Assembly: GCA_030765055.1 (NCBI GenBank)
Contig: CM060947.1
Location: 100,915,211 to 100,979,210, forward strand
DNA from: Mantis religiosa
Taxonomy: Eukaryota; Arthropoda; Insecta; Mantodea; Mantidae
Length of the DNA stretch: 64,000 bases
Direction: 5' to 3'
Each line of letters begins with the position of its first letter. Position 1 is the first letter of the stretch. Positions 23,514-34,100 of this stretch are shown here, in pieces. The translations under genes and the position numbers were made by a program. The notes under the pieces were generated by a model. It saw nothing but the letters and a program-made list of their open reading frames with translations. It made no database searches and had not been told where the DNA came from.

Positions 23514-23910
23514 AGGTTAAAAGTGAAAGTAAAACAAACCTATTTAAAGTTAATCAAAGCGTTCCTCGGGGTTCACGTTCTCTGACGCTTTTTATTTTGG
23601 CACTGAATGGAATTATGAAGGATTTGGCCAATAATGATTTAATTATCTAATTATTATTCGATACAGTGCAAATTTAGCCAAACTATCAGCCTTAGCTTTT
23701 GCTCATGATATTGGTATAATATTACGAAGTGGAAAACGAATCCAATCGTTCTTCGATATAGTCGAGTATAATCTGAGTTCCATAGCCTTCCGCTAAGCCC
23801 AGCTTAAAGCAAGTGTATCTGCATCAATAATTGTATTATTCCTTTAGCAGAAATAACTTCTATGGATGATTTAGTTATAAAATATCTGGTTCTAATTTCA
23901 ATGATGGAAT
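23514..23910 (+). mobile_element. LINE reverse-transcriptase fragment
   Basis: Broken + strand frames spell VNQSVPRGSRSLTLFILALN (RT motif B, near 23560-23620) and LSALAFAHDIGIILRSG (motif C, with AHD in place of the usual ADD, near 23685-23735), with stops between. A dead, 5' and 3' truncated non-LTR element. The copia LTR begins 14 bp downstream. Confidence 0.6.
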
Positions 23911-23923
23911 CATATTGTTGGAG

Positions 23924-24131
23924 TGGTGGCTATTTTAATAAACTAGGTCATTAGTGGTTTTACTTAACTTTATTTTATTTAACATTAGCACAGACACAGT
24001 ATAACAAAGGAACAAAACGCCATCAACAGAAGTGAATAAAAGGACACAACGTTTATACATAAGCTGAATAGATGGCGCTAGGTATACCATTACGAAGATC
24101 CAGAATATAACATTTACTACACAATACAACA
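23924..24131 (-). repeat. copia 3' LTR
   Basis: Read on the minus strand it starts TGTTGTATTG after a purine-rich tract (AAGGAGGCG) and ends CCACCA. It aligns throughout with the 5' LTR at 30335-30548, with scattered differences and small indels, so the insertion is old. No matching TSD is visible outside the two LTRs. Confidence 0.85.
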
Positions 24132-24642
24132 CGCCTCCTTAAATTTATAATATTGATCTTTTACATAGACAATACTCTTAATAAACTTATGCAGTATATC
24201 TTAACGCTAATCTATTTTTCAAAAAAATTGTCTTACTTAAACTTTTAGTTAACATGTCCGCTAAGTTATATTTTGAATCAATTTTACTATATCAATTATA
24301 CCCTTTTCATAGTTTTCATTTATATAATGATACTGCACTTCGACATGCTTTGAATTCTTCATAAAATTAGCATATTTCGCAATCGCAACTGCACTTGAAT
24401 TATCTTCATACAATTTTATTGGTTTATCAAACTTTACATTGAATGATTCACTAACATGTTTCTATGAAAAGTACTTCTGTCACTACTTCTGACATAGCAA
24501 TGTATTCTGAAAAAGTTGAACATTTATTTACTGTACTTTGTTTATGCGTGTTCCAAAAATTAAGTTTCCAAATAATTTAATTACAAAACCTGTTGTAGAT
24601 TTTCTATCTACATTATCTCCTGCATAGTCATAGTCTACCATA

Positions 24643-25203
24643 TGAGACAGAAACCGCAGTTCGGGTCAGAAACCGCAGTTGGGGGAACAAATCCATTAAC
24701 TTAAGGAATGTGTCAAGGGGTCGAGGAAGAAACACTCCCCTAAGGAATGTGAGAATAAGTCTGAATATTTCTTCACATGACCCCGAAGGTCAAAAAGGAG
24801 GGACAGAGGGGTGAGAGCCTAGTAAGAGTAAAGAAATAGGAAAACGAACCTCCAATAAAAATGGTTATGCATCACGTGATACGGGCGGAATAGTCACGGA
24901 AATAGGAAAGGGGCGTGCTAGATAGTCTGCGGTAGGAAAGGACGCTGAGAATGGAGAAAAAAGGCGCGACACTTCATCGTGGATCGTTTTCGGGGAAGGT
25001 GTTGTAACGAGCAAGTTGTTTGGGAGCAAAGTTGTAATCTAAATGTTATATAAATAAACTGGTGGGAAAATCAAGGAAGCAGAGTGTATTTTCATTTGAT
25101 CGCTGGACCCTGAAACGGAGTCGCTCTCCCATACTGATCGCTAGTCCGGAGCAAAATCGGTCTTTCGTTGTAGGATCCTTTATATCCACCGATTACCGCC
25201 TCA
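24643..25203 (+). mobile_element. solo LTR (561 bp) with 4-bp TSD inside copia
   Basis: TG...CA sequence (TGAGACAG to ACCGCCTCA) flanked by CATA on both sides (24639-24642 and 25204-25207). It splits the copia codons between LDC and VDYDYAGD; removing it restores the reading frame. It contains TTATATAAATAAA near 25045, a TATA-like plus AATAAA pair, which suggests + orientation. No internal retroviral sequence accompanies it, so it is the product of LTR-LTR recombination (inference). It differs from the copia and gypsy LTRs here. Confidence 0.82.
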
Positions 25204-25585
25204 CATACAATCTAATGTTTCAGTGTTTACATTATCATAGCACATTAACTTTAAATTCTTAGTTTTATACAGACATTTTAAGATTCTCATTGCATATTTG
25301 TACTGTGTTCGGTTATAACAACTTTGAAATCGACTTAAGTAGTTAAAGCTGTATGCTACATCTGGCTAGTGCCTGTACTAATATACAATAATTCACCTAT
25401 TATATTTCTTTACTTTATACTTTCGTCTACTTCCCTAGCTTGTTCTAATTTTAAGTTTATTTCCATTGGAGTATCATATAACTTCGTATTTTTTCAGATT
25501 ATATTTTATAGCCAAAGATTCAATATATTTTGTCTGACATAAGGTCATTTTATTTCTATCATCACCATAATCAATATTGTGACTT

Positions 25586-26006
25586 TGTGGGTTCATAGAA
25601 ATAAAAGTCCAAGTTGCGGAAATTCAAAATGCTCTTTATTTCCGTAGAAACGCGCTGTACACCCTTGGCAGCAAGATGACCTAACATAAACCAACATAAC
25701 CTCTTGCCACTTCTGCACATGTAAATAAACAAAAGAGTTCACTTTCAAATCAGGGTCCTCACTTTCAAATCGAGTCCAATTACGACTGTCAGATAAACAA
25801 GATAAACAACTGCTTCTTTTATATACGTCTCCCATCGTTCCAGAAACCAGTGGAATAATCTGTAACAATCAAAACGGCACCAGACGAAACACGAACCTTC
25901 CAGTCATCTAACTTTTACCTGTTTCGGCAAACCTTTGATCTCCGCGGTGCACCAACTGCCCCTTTGTGCGCGCCGACCGCGCTATCGCAATAGTGGGTTT
26001 GCGACA
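25586..26006 (-). repeat. gypsy 3' LTR with polypurine tract
   Basis: Minus strand: a polypurine tract GAGGAGGGAGCAG (26019-26007) is followed by TGTCGCAAACCC, the LTR start. The LTR has TATATAAAAG (about 25825) and AATAAAGAG (about 25645), and ends near GAACCCACA, where copia sequence resumes (end uncertain by 2-6 bp). No 5' partner LTR remains in the window. Confidence 0.75.
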
Positions 26007-28193
26007 CTGCTCCCTCCTCAAGGCTGGTCGTCCTGAACAGCACCATCGCAGCGGATCAGACGATCTAGGTATACCACCAACAGCTTTCCTCGGGGCACCG
26101 TTTGGATGCGGTAGACCACGTCGTTAATCTTCTTTACCACACGGTACGGTCCTCACCACGGCTGTTGAAGTTTAGGGCAGCGCCCCTTGGTCCCGGTAGG
26201 ACCAGGTCACGTTGCTGGAATCCTTGGTGTTGGTTTGCCTGTCGTACCGGGTCTTCATGTGGTTGCTCGCCATCTGGATGTTCTGACGAGCCATCTCATG
26301 CATGTCGTGGAGATGGTCCACGAAGTTCTCCGCATACTCGGATGCTGACTGCTTTGCGTCCGGGGGGCTCCCAAAAGCCAGGTCACAAGGTAGGTGTAAC
26401 TCTCGGCCGAACATTAAGCTGGCTGGCGTCATCCCAGTGGTGTCGTGTGTTGACGGGAGGTATGCCAACAAGAACAGTGGCAACTTGACGTCCCAGTCTC
26501 GCTGATGGCTGGCCCGACCTTCCTCAGATGTTCTTCTAGGGTCTTGATGTACCTCTCGACCATGCCGTCCGACTGTGAATGTAGAGGTGTTGTGCGGGTC
26601 TTGTTCACCCCAAGTCTTTCCAGTGTCTCCTTCTTTAGGTTACTCAAAATTGGTGCCCTGGTCACTGTGGAGCTCTAACGGCACCTCTATCGGCAGAACA
26701 GTTGCTCCACGAGGCAGTCTGTGAGTGTCTTCGTCTCCTGGTTTGGGATAGCATACACCTCCTGCCACTTGGTGAAGTAGTCCACGGCTCGAATCAGGTA
26801 CTTGTTGCCTTGGTCGGACACTGGGAATGGTCCAGCTATGTCGACAGCGATGCGTTCGAATGGCGCTCCGACGTTGTACTGCTGCATGCGACCCCGGCTC
26901 CTAGTCTGGGGGCCGCAACTCGCCGCGCACACGTGACATTGACGGCACCACCTCTCAGTGTCTGCTCGGTGCCTCAGCCAGTAGTAGTGCTGTCGGAGTT
27001 TGTCGATCGTTCGGTTTGCTCCCAGGTGTCCTCCTGAAGTACCGGCGTGCACTTCCTCCAAGACTTCCAGGACCTTACTTCTGGGAAGTACCAACTGCTC
27101 CCTCTGCACCTTTCCATCGGGTGTTTCCCATACCCGGAACAGCACACCCTCTTTGGTCTTCAATGAGACCCATTGGGCGCAGTACGACTTGTATGTAGTT
27201 CTTCCTGGTGCGATGTCCTCCCAGATCGGTCTTGTCCCTGCCTCCACTTCCCCCAAGAGTAGCCCCAAGGCTGCGTCCACCAGCTGCTCCCGTACCGCCA
27301 CTTGTTTTGCCAGCAGAATGCGTCTGGATGGTTGCCTAATAGGCCGGGCGTCTCCGGTGTCACTGCGGTGGAGCACTCTGTCCGTGCGGCCGTAGTCGCT
27401 GTTACTTTGGCTGAAAACGCGCTGGTATCGTCTCAGTAGTTGTTGTCGAACCTTTTCCAGCTGCTCTGCGGTCAGGTTGTCGGCCGCCCTCTCCAGTAAG
27501 TCTTCCAGCCGGGGCCTCAGGTGTTGCGTCGGCACCGGCTCCTGTGTCTTGTCGATTGCTGTCACGCTGACCACGGGCTCGCACGTTTCCAACTCCGTCC
27601 CGGCCTGGACGTTGTGATCGGTGTCTATCAGGTTGAGCAGCCTCACTGGCACCTCCTCTCAGCACGGCAACAATGTCCTGGCTACACAGAGCCCGTGCAC
27701 AGGCGTCTTCTGGTGCAACATCAAGTTCTTTGTCCGCTGGCCTTCCAGTCGCACCGTCACCATCACCTCGCTTCTTGCGGGGAAAACCACGTCCTCCCTC
27801 GGGATGACCCTGCAGATTCCAAGGCGCTCTTCAGGTTGCCAGAGTATCACCTCTTCTCCATTGAGCCGGAGGACCTTCCTGCTGACGTCGACGGTCACCT
27901 CGTAGCTCCTGAGGGCATCCAATCCCACTATCACCTCCTCAGTCACCTTCGCGATGAACACCCACAGACACACGGCACTCCGTCCCAAGGTCAACTTCAG
28001 CAGAGCCTCCTTCTCCACGGGCAAGATGTCGCCCGATGCCGTCATTAGCTGTTATGGTCGGCTCGGTTTTCTCGACGGCAAACCCCTGGCTACGTCAGGT
28101 CTGATGACGGTCACGACTGCCCCAGTGTCCACGAGCATGCGGCGCGGCTTTCCTCTCACCCAACCGTCCATGATGAGCCTGTCGATGAGGCTG
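25586..28193 (-). mobile_element. gypsy-type LTR retrotransposon, 5' and RT deleted
   Basis: GC-rich compared with its surroundings. On the minus strand from the right: aspartic protease with LVDTGAVVTVIRPD (about 28150-28100), a stop at about 28053, then LTLGRSAVCLWVF and VGLDALRSYEVTVD; the RT leader (RRYQRVFSQSNSDYGRTD, RPIRQPSRRI); integrase with the zinc-binding HHCC segment (HAGTSGGHLG, YYWLRHRADTERWCRQCHVC); and the core VDIAGPFPVSDQG, then frameshifted TPLHSQSDGMVERYIKTL and LMFGRELHLPCDL (to 26172). Then polypurine tract and 3' LTR. RT and RNase H are missing, joined in frame near 27270 (DAALGLLLGEVEAGT). 5' LTR and gag are also missing: the element starts abruptly at about 28193 against copia RT sequence. 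Confidence 0.9.
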
Positions 28194-28667
28194 TATGATA
28201 ATAAAATTTTCAATGTTTGCATTTTTCTTACTGGTGAATAAACATTTTCAAGTCATTCCTTTTGCTGGAATCCTCGAACAACTAATCTAGCTTTATAAAC
28301 ATGATTAGATTTCCTTTTGAAGATCCACTTCACATTAATAACCTTTTTATCTTTTGACTGTTCAACAATTTGCCAAGTCTTATTTTTATCAAGCTATTTA
28401 TTTATGTTTATAATCATGGGAGTTCATCACCTCCTCAAATGTATTTGGTATATTTGCATCAATGTAATTTACATAAATAAAATGTGATACTGGATTACCA
28501 TATCTAGAAACTGGTTTTATATTTCTTTTAGACCTTTTTTTCTATTACAAGCTCATCATTAACAAGGTCTTTCACATCATTATTAGACCTAGGTTCATTT
28601 GCATCTTCATAATTTTCATTAGTATCGGTTCCTAATATTTCATCTTTTATATTAGTTATTTAAGGAA
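28194..28667 (-). mobile_element. copia segment: end of integrase spacer and start of RT
   Basis: Part of the copia element at 23924-30548, between the gypsy and PLE insertions. Minus-strand frames read RRSKRNIKPVSRYGNP, NIPNTFEEVMNS, VINVKWIFKRKSN, RLVVRGFQQKE and QTLKILLSY, after which gypsy sequence begins. Two frame breaks are present. Confidence 0.8.
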
Positions 28668-29106
28668 TACAAATAAAACAAAGCTGCCAACAAAAAACCT
28701 CATTCCACACATCAGAACTACATATAAACAATAGAATCAACTTATTCTGGAAAGAAGAATGCAGTTGTGTACCACTATAAGTGAAGGAATGTTTGTATAA
28801 CTGGTATTATGATTAATTGCTAGTAGGTTTGAACTGTTTCTTGTATCATGCTGGTGTGTCACTGCATATGTTTTAAAGCAATTTAAACTAGCTTTTACAT
28901 GTAAAAGAACTTTGTATATGTATAAACATGGCAGGGTTATAATTTTCAGTTCCTTAAAATACACTCCACAGCTCACATGTGCAGGTTGGCTCACTTTGAC
29001 TGAAGATGCGGACAAGAGTTCATGAAATCGATATCAATTAGAATGAAGAATTAACACTGTATACTTAAGTGAAGTTTTTGTTACAAATTGTTATATATGT
29101 ATAACA
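28668..29106 (+). mobile_element. PLE 3'-end fragment inside copia
   Basis: Non-coding insertion interrupting copia between its integrase C-terminal part and RT leader. The end at 29060-29106 (AAGTGAAGTTTTTGTTACAAATTG) matches the PLE tail at 800-848. A hammerhead motif precedes it. The left part (28668-28980) has no recognisable coding sequence. TSD not identified. Confidence 0.6.
28996..29037 (+). ncRNA. hammerhead ribozyme motif of a PLE
   Basis: Stem I is TTGA (28996-28999) with TCAA (29034-29037). The core is CTGAAGA (29000-29006). Stem II is GGAC/GTTC with loop AAGA, imperfect at the base. GAAA is at 29024-29027. Stem III is the palindrome ATCGAT, and the cleavage base A is at 29033. 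All invariant core positions are present, which makes it, with 14013-14055, the best candidate here. Confidence 0.55.
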
Positions 29107-29625
29107 TCCATTGCTTCACTGTAGCTAACTTCATTTTCTACATAAAAATTAACTGAGTATTTTCTTCGACTAGCTGAACATGTCTAGCATTAATTTATTT
29201 ATTAAAACTCTATAACTATTTTCATTATAACCTACTAATACACTTAGTTGGGCTTTATCATCCCATTTACTCTTTCTAAAAACTTCTGGAGTCCTGACAT
29301 AAACTCTACTTCCATAAATCTTTAAATGGTTTAATACCAAAAAATATTTTATAAGGAGTTTTATTCTCTACTGTGTTAGCAATGGTTTGATTTTTTAAAT
29401 AAGCTGCTGTTTTCATGACTTTGGGCCAATACCTTCTGTGAATTTTAGCTTCTCTCTGCCTATGTTCATAGGAGACCTATTATATCTTTCTGCTACTCCA
29501 TTTAATTCATGAACGGAGGGTGGATATAGTAATAATTGTATTCCCTTCTGTCTAATAAAATTATAAATATCTCTATTTAAATATTCTTTGCCATTATCAC
29601 ACTGTATCTTCTTTACTCTTTTATT

Positions 29626-30042
29626 TTAGATTTTACATAATCTACTTCTTTGTTCCTCTGGAATTACATCTATAAAATCTCCAATATAACTGTAACTTGG
29701 AGGTAAAACTTTAAGCAAGCATCTCATCTTTTCAGGTTCATCAATATTCCCACCAGCAGATTTGAAGTCGTTCGTAGTTTTCTCAAAATCAACAAAAAAA
29801 TCTTCTATTGTATTGTAGTTGTTTAATTTAACCTCTTCAATTTTTCCTCTACAAATAATTTGCATAGCAGTAGACTGAGTTAAATACATCTTGTCGAATT
29901 TTCTCATCATTTCATAAGCTGTTGTACATTCGCTAATATATTCCAATTGTTTGTCAGAAATTGTACTCATTATTATAGTTCTTGCCTTTACATCCATTTT
30001 CTTCCAATCCACCTCTTTATCAGCAAATTTAACAGGTATCAT
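29626..30042 (-). pseudogene. copia gag (UBN2-type) fragment
   Basis: Open frame of 138 codons with the copia Gag pattern: KARTIIMSTISDKQLEYI, TTAYEMMRKFDKMYLTQ, TIEDFFVDFEKTTNDFKSAG, RCLLKVLPPSYSYIGDFI. Gag forms the virus-like particle of the retrotransposon (established knowledge). The C-terminal zinc knuckle is missing because sequence jumps into integrase directly after PEEQRSRL. The copy cannot encode a complete Gag. Confidence 0.8.
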
Positions 30043-30316
30043 GCAAATGGCGGGCTCTTTACATTCTTTATATTCTAATAAAGTTACTAACCTTAATTTC
30101 CAACTTGAATAGTTTACACCATCAAAAAATGGGCATCATTATGTCTTCAATCCTTACTTGTTTAGCCATTTTGGTGAAGATAACGTCTTTTTTGCTGTAT
30201 TTTTCAATCCGTAATATACACCAGGCATGACTTACTTTCCGCATGGCCTCTTCTTAATATTACTTTATTAAACTTTTTTTTGACTTATTTACACAACCGA
30301 ACCACTCAACCTTTAT

Positions 30317-30334
30317 AACCATGCTCTGCTACCA
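30317..30334 (-). other. copia primer-binding site (initiator tRNA-Met)
   Basis: Directly after the 5' LTR the minus strand reads TGGTAGCAGAGCATGGTT. It is complementary to the 3' end of initiator tRNA-Met apart from one base or so (from memory of that tRNA). Confidence 0.75.
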
Positions 30335-30548
30335 TGGTGGATATTTTAATAAACTAGGCCATTAGTGGTTTTACTTAGCTTTATTTTATTTAACATTAGC
30401 ACCGACACTCTATAACAAAGAAACAAAATGCCATAACAGAATTGAATAAAATAAGGACGCATAAAGTTTACACATAAGCTCAATAGGTGGTGCTAGGTGT
30501 ATCATTATGAAGATCAAGAATATAGCATATACTACATAATACAATACA
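30335..30548 (-). repeat. copia 5' LTR
   Basis: Aligned with the 3' LTR at 23924-24131. On the minus strand it begins near TGTATTGTATTATG and ends CCACCA, immediately before the primer-binding site. Divergence between the two LTRs indicates an old insertion. Confidence 0.85.
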
Positions 30549-31339
30549 TATTTAACAAAATATTTATCATCACTACTTTATACAATAGAATCCCTAAACT
30601 TTGCACCTCACCTTACTTAAATTGACCACAACCTTTTAATTGTTGATAAGTACATCCAGAGTTTGGTCTATCAGTGTATGCACTGCTGGAAAACTAAGAT
30701 TGGACTTTTCGCAGGATGTGAACAAATTATTTAAAGGCATAACTATGGAAATCATTGCTTTACCTCATTATTGCCCAGACTGTAGGATCAACACTCATGA
30801 TTTGGACCTAATAAGGGCTATCTGGAGGCTTATGCTTATACATAAATGTCTACAAGATATCACCTAACATTGAACATACTCGTTTGAACTTGATCATTAA
30901 CCTTGAAAATGAAAGGACTTCCACTTTATCTAAGCTTGATATACCATTCTGCCAAAGCAGTTATTTGGAGTTGTCGAAGTATTCTAAAGGAGCTAAGAAC
31001 TGATGAATTAAAAAACACCACACACACATTCTTTTTTTCTTTTTCTTTTTTTTTTTGAGGTTCCAAATACTAATAATTACAGGTCTACAAATTAATTTTT
31101 TTGTGAGCTGTTTTACATTTGAAAGGTGTTCTTAGTGTTTCAGTACCACTGATTTCAAAAGTGAACTTCTTTTTCTCCATCATATCAGGTTTTTCTGACA
31201 AACCAGGAATGAAGTTTTCACAAATTTTCTTTTAAAAAGATTACACTATCATGATTTATATGAGTTACAACTGTATTTGTGAACTTGTATTGCCCAATTA
31301 CACATTTCCGTTCACTTTATGAACAAACATTAGTAAAAT
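30549..31339. other. no gene seen
   Basis: Contains a pyrimidine-rich run at 31030-31058. An open frame at 30640-30867 has no recognisable family. Confidence 0.45.
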
Positions 31340-33150
31340 CTTGTTCACTTTGCAGCAGATGTTTGTCTCTTGGATTTTTCTCGTGTTCTTCCATAGATTC
31401 CCTACACAGCATCCAGCACTAATCTGCAACTAATGAAGTATTCCATCATCCTTGGTACCTCCTCTTCATTTCTCAATTATGCTGATGGAACCTCTCCTTG
31501 TTCCTCACTTAATGCTCCCAGGTTTTCGGAAAATGCTTCCAAATGTGAAAATAGTGTAAATACGTAAAATATGAAGCTATTAATAGTGAAGCAAACAAAT
31601 ATATACAAATATAATAATTTGTATATAGTGTAATTTGTTGCATCCCAAAGTTCTCAGCTCCCTTAGCATTAAATGCATTCCAAGCGTTTTTCTCTTTAGA
31701 AACCGGTAGCTTCAAATTGCCTGTCTTTAGTTAAAGCTCTGATTTGAAGACCCAAAAAGATTCCTTCTTTAATTTTTGCTTCAGAGAGAGCAGGAAATTT
31801 GTCTCCGAGATATTTAAAACCATCTTGGTCAAGAGCTTTCACAAACTGCTTCATTATACTGAGTTTTATGTGAAGATGTTACAAAATAATTTTCTTAGGA
31901 TCTACTAGGCTACCCCTTATTATGTTCTTGTTAACTGGTAATAAATTGTCTTTTTTGGACCACTGTCGTTTCCAATGTTTGTTACTTGCCCTACTCTCCT
32001 ACTCACACAAATAGCATGGATATTTCATGAATCCTTGTTGTTGGCCTAATACCATACAGATTACTTTTGAATCTCCACAGAATAACCGCTGATGTTCAGC
32101 ACACTTAATTTTCTCCAAAATATACTTTAAACTTGCATAGCTCTCTTTTAGCTATACTGAGCGTGCTACTGGAACTGAAACAAGAACATTACCACAGTGT
32201 AGCAGCACACCCTTAAGACTTCTTTTACTTGAATCAATAAATAAACTTCAGTCATTTGGATCATATTTAGCAAATCTAATTTGTTCATTAAGTCTGAAAT
32301 ATTACAATAAACTGGGTTCCCTTCATCACTGAAGTACTGCAAAAGAACTTTCTCTGTGTTCTTGTAGAATGTCCTGACGTACCAGCTTCATCCTTGGGAA
32401 AGTTTAAATCCCTTACTATATCATTTAGCTTGGCTTGTGATAATGAACATGCTTAGGTTTTCACGGCCGGTATTAATCAAATAAAATGTATTTCCCGGAC
32501 TTGTGGGCACATTTATTACATCACATCACTTTTTATTGTGATAATGGTTTTGGCACATTTGATGTTTTGGGAACAAACTCTTCAAAAATGATAATGTTGA
32601 ATCACTGTTACTGCCTGTATCTGTATCTGAAATAAGTTCACTAGTATATGTAGGTGGCTTAAGTATAGGAATACCAGGGCAATGGACCACTGGTCTCATA
32701 GCAGATGGCAAATTTGGATATATAGTTCCTTTTCTGTTCTTTGCATTAAAACCCTTCACACTGCATGTACAAAGGTGTGCAGTAACTTGCTAACTGGTAA
32801 TAAATTGTCTTTTTTGGACCACTGTCGTTTCCAATGTTTGTTACTTGCCCTACTCTCCTACTCACACAAATAGCATGGATATTTCATGAATATAATTCTG
32901 CGATTCACGCCCAACCAATGGTATTGCAAAACATAGTGATTGTTTCTTCCTCTTTGTCCAATTTTGCAAGTTCTCTACACAAACACTGCACATAGTATGA
33001 GGAGACCAAGGCTTTGATCTCCTAGTTGGATCCAAAGTACACCTTGTAAGCACTTTTTACAAAGGAAGTTGTTTTTTACCAGCTTCTTCACAATAAAATT
33101 ACCACAAATATAGCAACATGAATTTGGATTATTTACACACCTCCTTTCCA
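31340..33150 (-). pseudogene. decayed copy of a multi-copy uncharacterised insect protein family
   Basis: Minus-strand pieces, in order from the right: a start with ERRCVNNPNSCCYICG and IQLGDQSLG (33148-33015), WSPHTMCSVCVENLQNWTKR, PNLPSAMRPVVHCPGIPI (32715-32660), then YASLKYILEKIKCAEHQRLF, CGDSKVICMVLGQQQGFMKY, PCYLCE (about 32000), SLVDPKKIILSHLHIKLS and KQFVKALDQDGFKYLGDKFP, then SKEKNAWNAFNAKGAE. It ends with ERFHQHN, YQG and LVADYCWMLCRES (31390). I recall similar proteins as abundant, unnamed, repeat-like genes in insects and cnidarians. They have paired Cys motifs and no assigned function; a transposon origin is inferred. Several frameshifts and an internal 101-bp duplication (32791-32891) show it is broken. 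Confidence 0.6.
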
Positions 33151-33865
33151 TTATTCTGTAAGAAATTACATATAATTGAAAGAAGAAACTGGTATCGCTT
33201 AAATGTTAATTTGTCTTTATAAAACAACTATTATAGCCTGTACAGATGAATTCACAACACAAAATAGTGTAAGCAGCTTAGAATGTGATGCCATTTACCT
33301 TTGAAACATCAACTAGTTCATTTAAGTGGATTTATTCCAATAGATGGCAATGTTTTAATGGTGTAATGGTTTATGATTACAAAAAAGCAAAATAAAAAAA
33401 TGATCTTAATTTTGTAAGAAAATGGTATATGATACAATTAAATGGACATCATTTTTGGAATCAGGACTTGGGATTTACTATAAAAAAACATCAAAACCTA
33501 AAACAGCAAAATCACTGTTGGCCTGAGAAAATTATTGGGCCAATAATAAAAAACGGACTCTCCGTTTTTAATAAAGTAATTAAAATGCCCGGCAAGATAG
33601 TCACAGTTCGCGCTGTACTGGGTGGAAGTTTCAGCACAATCTCCATCATTTTGTGTAAGGCAGCGAGACTAGACCTGTGCTGACACCATGACCTAACAAT
33701 TAAGCTGATTAAGATCCAAAGCTTTTTGCTTCTTCATTCAGATGTAAGATTTGGGAAATATAGAAGAGGTCATTGTATCTCATCTAATGTTTCATTCAGT
33801 AGACCGGACAAGCTGCATTTACAACTCTTGAAGGAACAGCAGTTGTCATTGACCCTACCATCCAG
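33151..33865. other. no gene seen
   Basis: No supported coding or RNA feature. The open frame at 33429-33683 lacks any recognisable motif. Confidence 0.45.
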
Positions 33866-34100
33866 CTGGCATCTGTAGCCCGGTAATACTAGGTTTACCT
33901 CATATTCAACAAGTCCCGAGTTCAAATCTTGGTCAGGTTGAGTTATTTGGATAACGTTTTCTTCCAGGGGTTTCCCTTATCCTGAAAGAAGTTGAGTAGT
34001 TCTATGCTCTATGGACCCTGGGCTCATTTGAAAAGCATCATTTCACCCACTTCATCCAATATGACTTAAGTTAAAGGACCTAAATTAAAACAAGGGGAAA
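33866..34100 (+). mobile_element. SINE-A copy, diverged
   Basis: Aligns with the SINE at 19837-20082: B box GAGTTCAAATCTTGG, then TGAGTTATTTGGATAACG, TTTCCCTTATCCTGAAAG, the CATCATTTCA segment, and an A-rich end near 34085-34100. The A box is degraded. Confidence 0.75.

Larger units (their letters stand above)
23924..30548 (-). mobile_element. copia-type LTR retrotransposon, deleted and invaded
   Basis: Order on the minus strand: 5' LTR (30548-30335); primer-binding site; gag (open frame 30042-29626, with LEYISECTTAYEMMRKF and TIEDFFVDFEKTTNDF); integrase core (KIQCDNGKEYLNRDIYNF and HELNGVAERYNR, 29620-29480); a spacer; the start of RT (WQIVEQSKDKKVINVKWIFK near 28370-28320, ARLVVRGFQQKE); the end of RT and RNase H (GELLYISTGTS, then NVDRKSTTGFVIKLFG, 24630-24560); and the 3' LTR. 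The gag zinc knuckle, protease and N-terminal integrase are gone (29635-29620 joins gag to integrase). The RT centre with its catalytic box is also gone. Three later insertions lie within: a solo LTR, a gypsy element and a PLE 3' end. Confidence 0.88.

Noticed and set aside
25900..28190. GC-rich block as bacterial contamination or a horizontally acquired gene cluster
   Set aside because: It encodes gypsy protease and integrase, with polypurine tract and LTR, embedded within copia.
26702..28241. Plus-strand open frames across the gypsy region
   Set aside because: Antisense readings of the gypsy polyprotein favoured by high GC.
23919..30553. TSD for the copia element
   Set aside because: The five bases outside the LTRs (TGGAG and TATTT) do not match; either flanks have changed or LTR ends are off, so no TSD is claimed.
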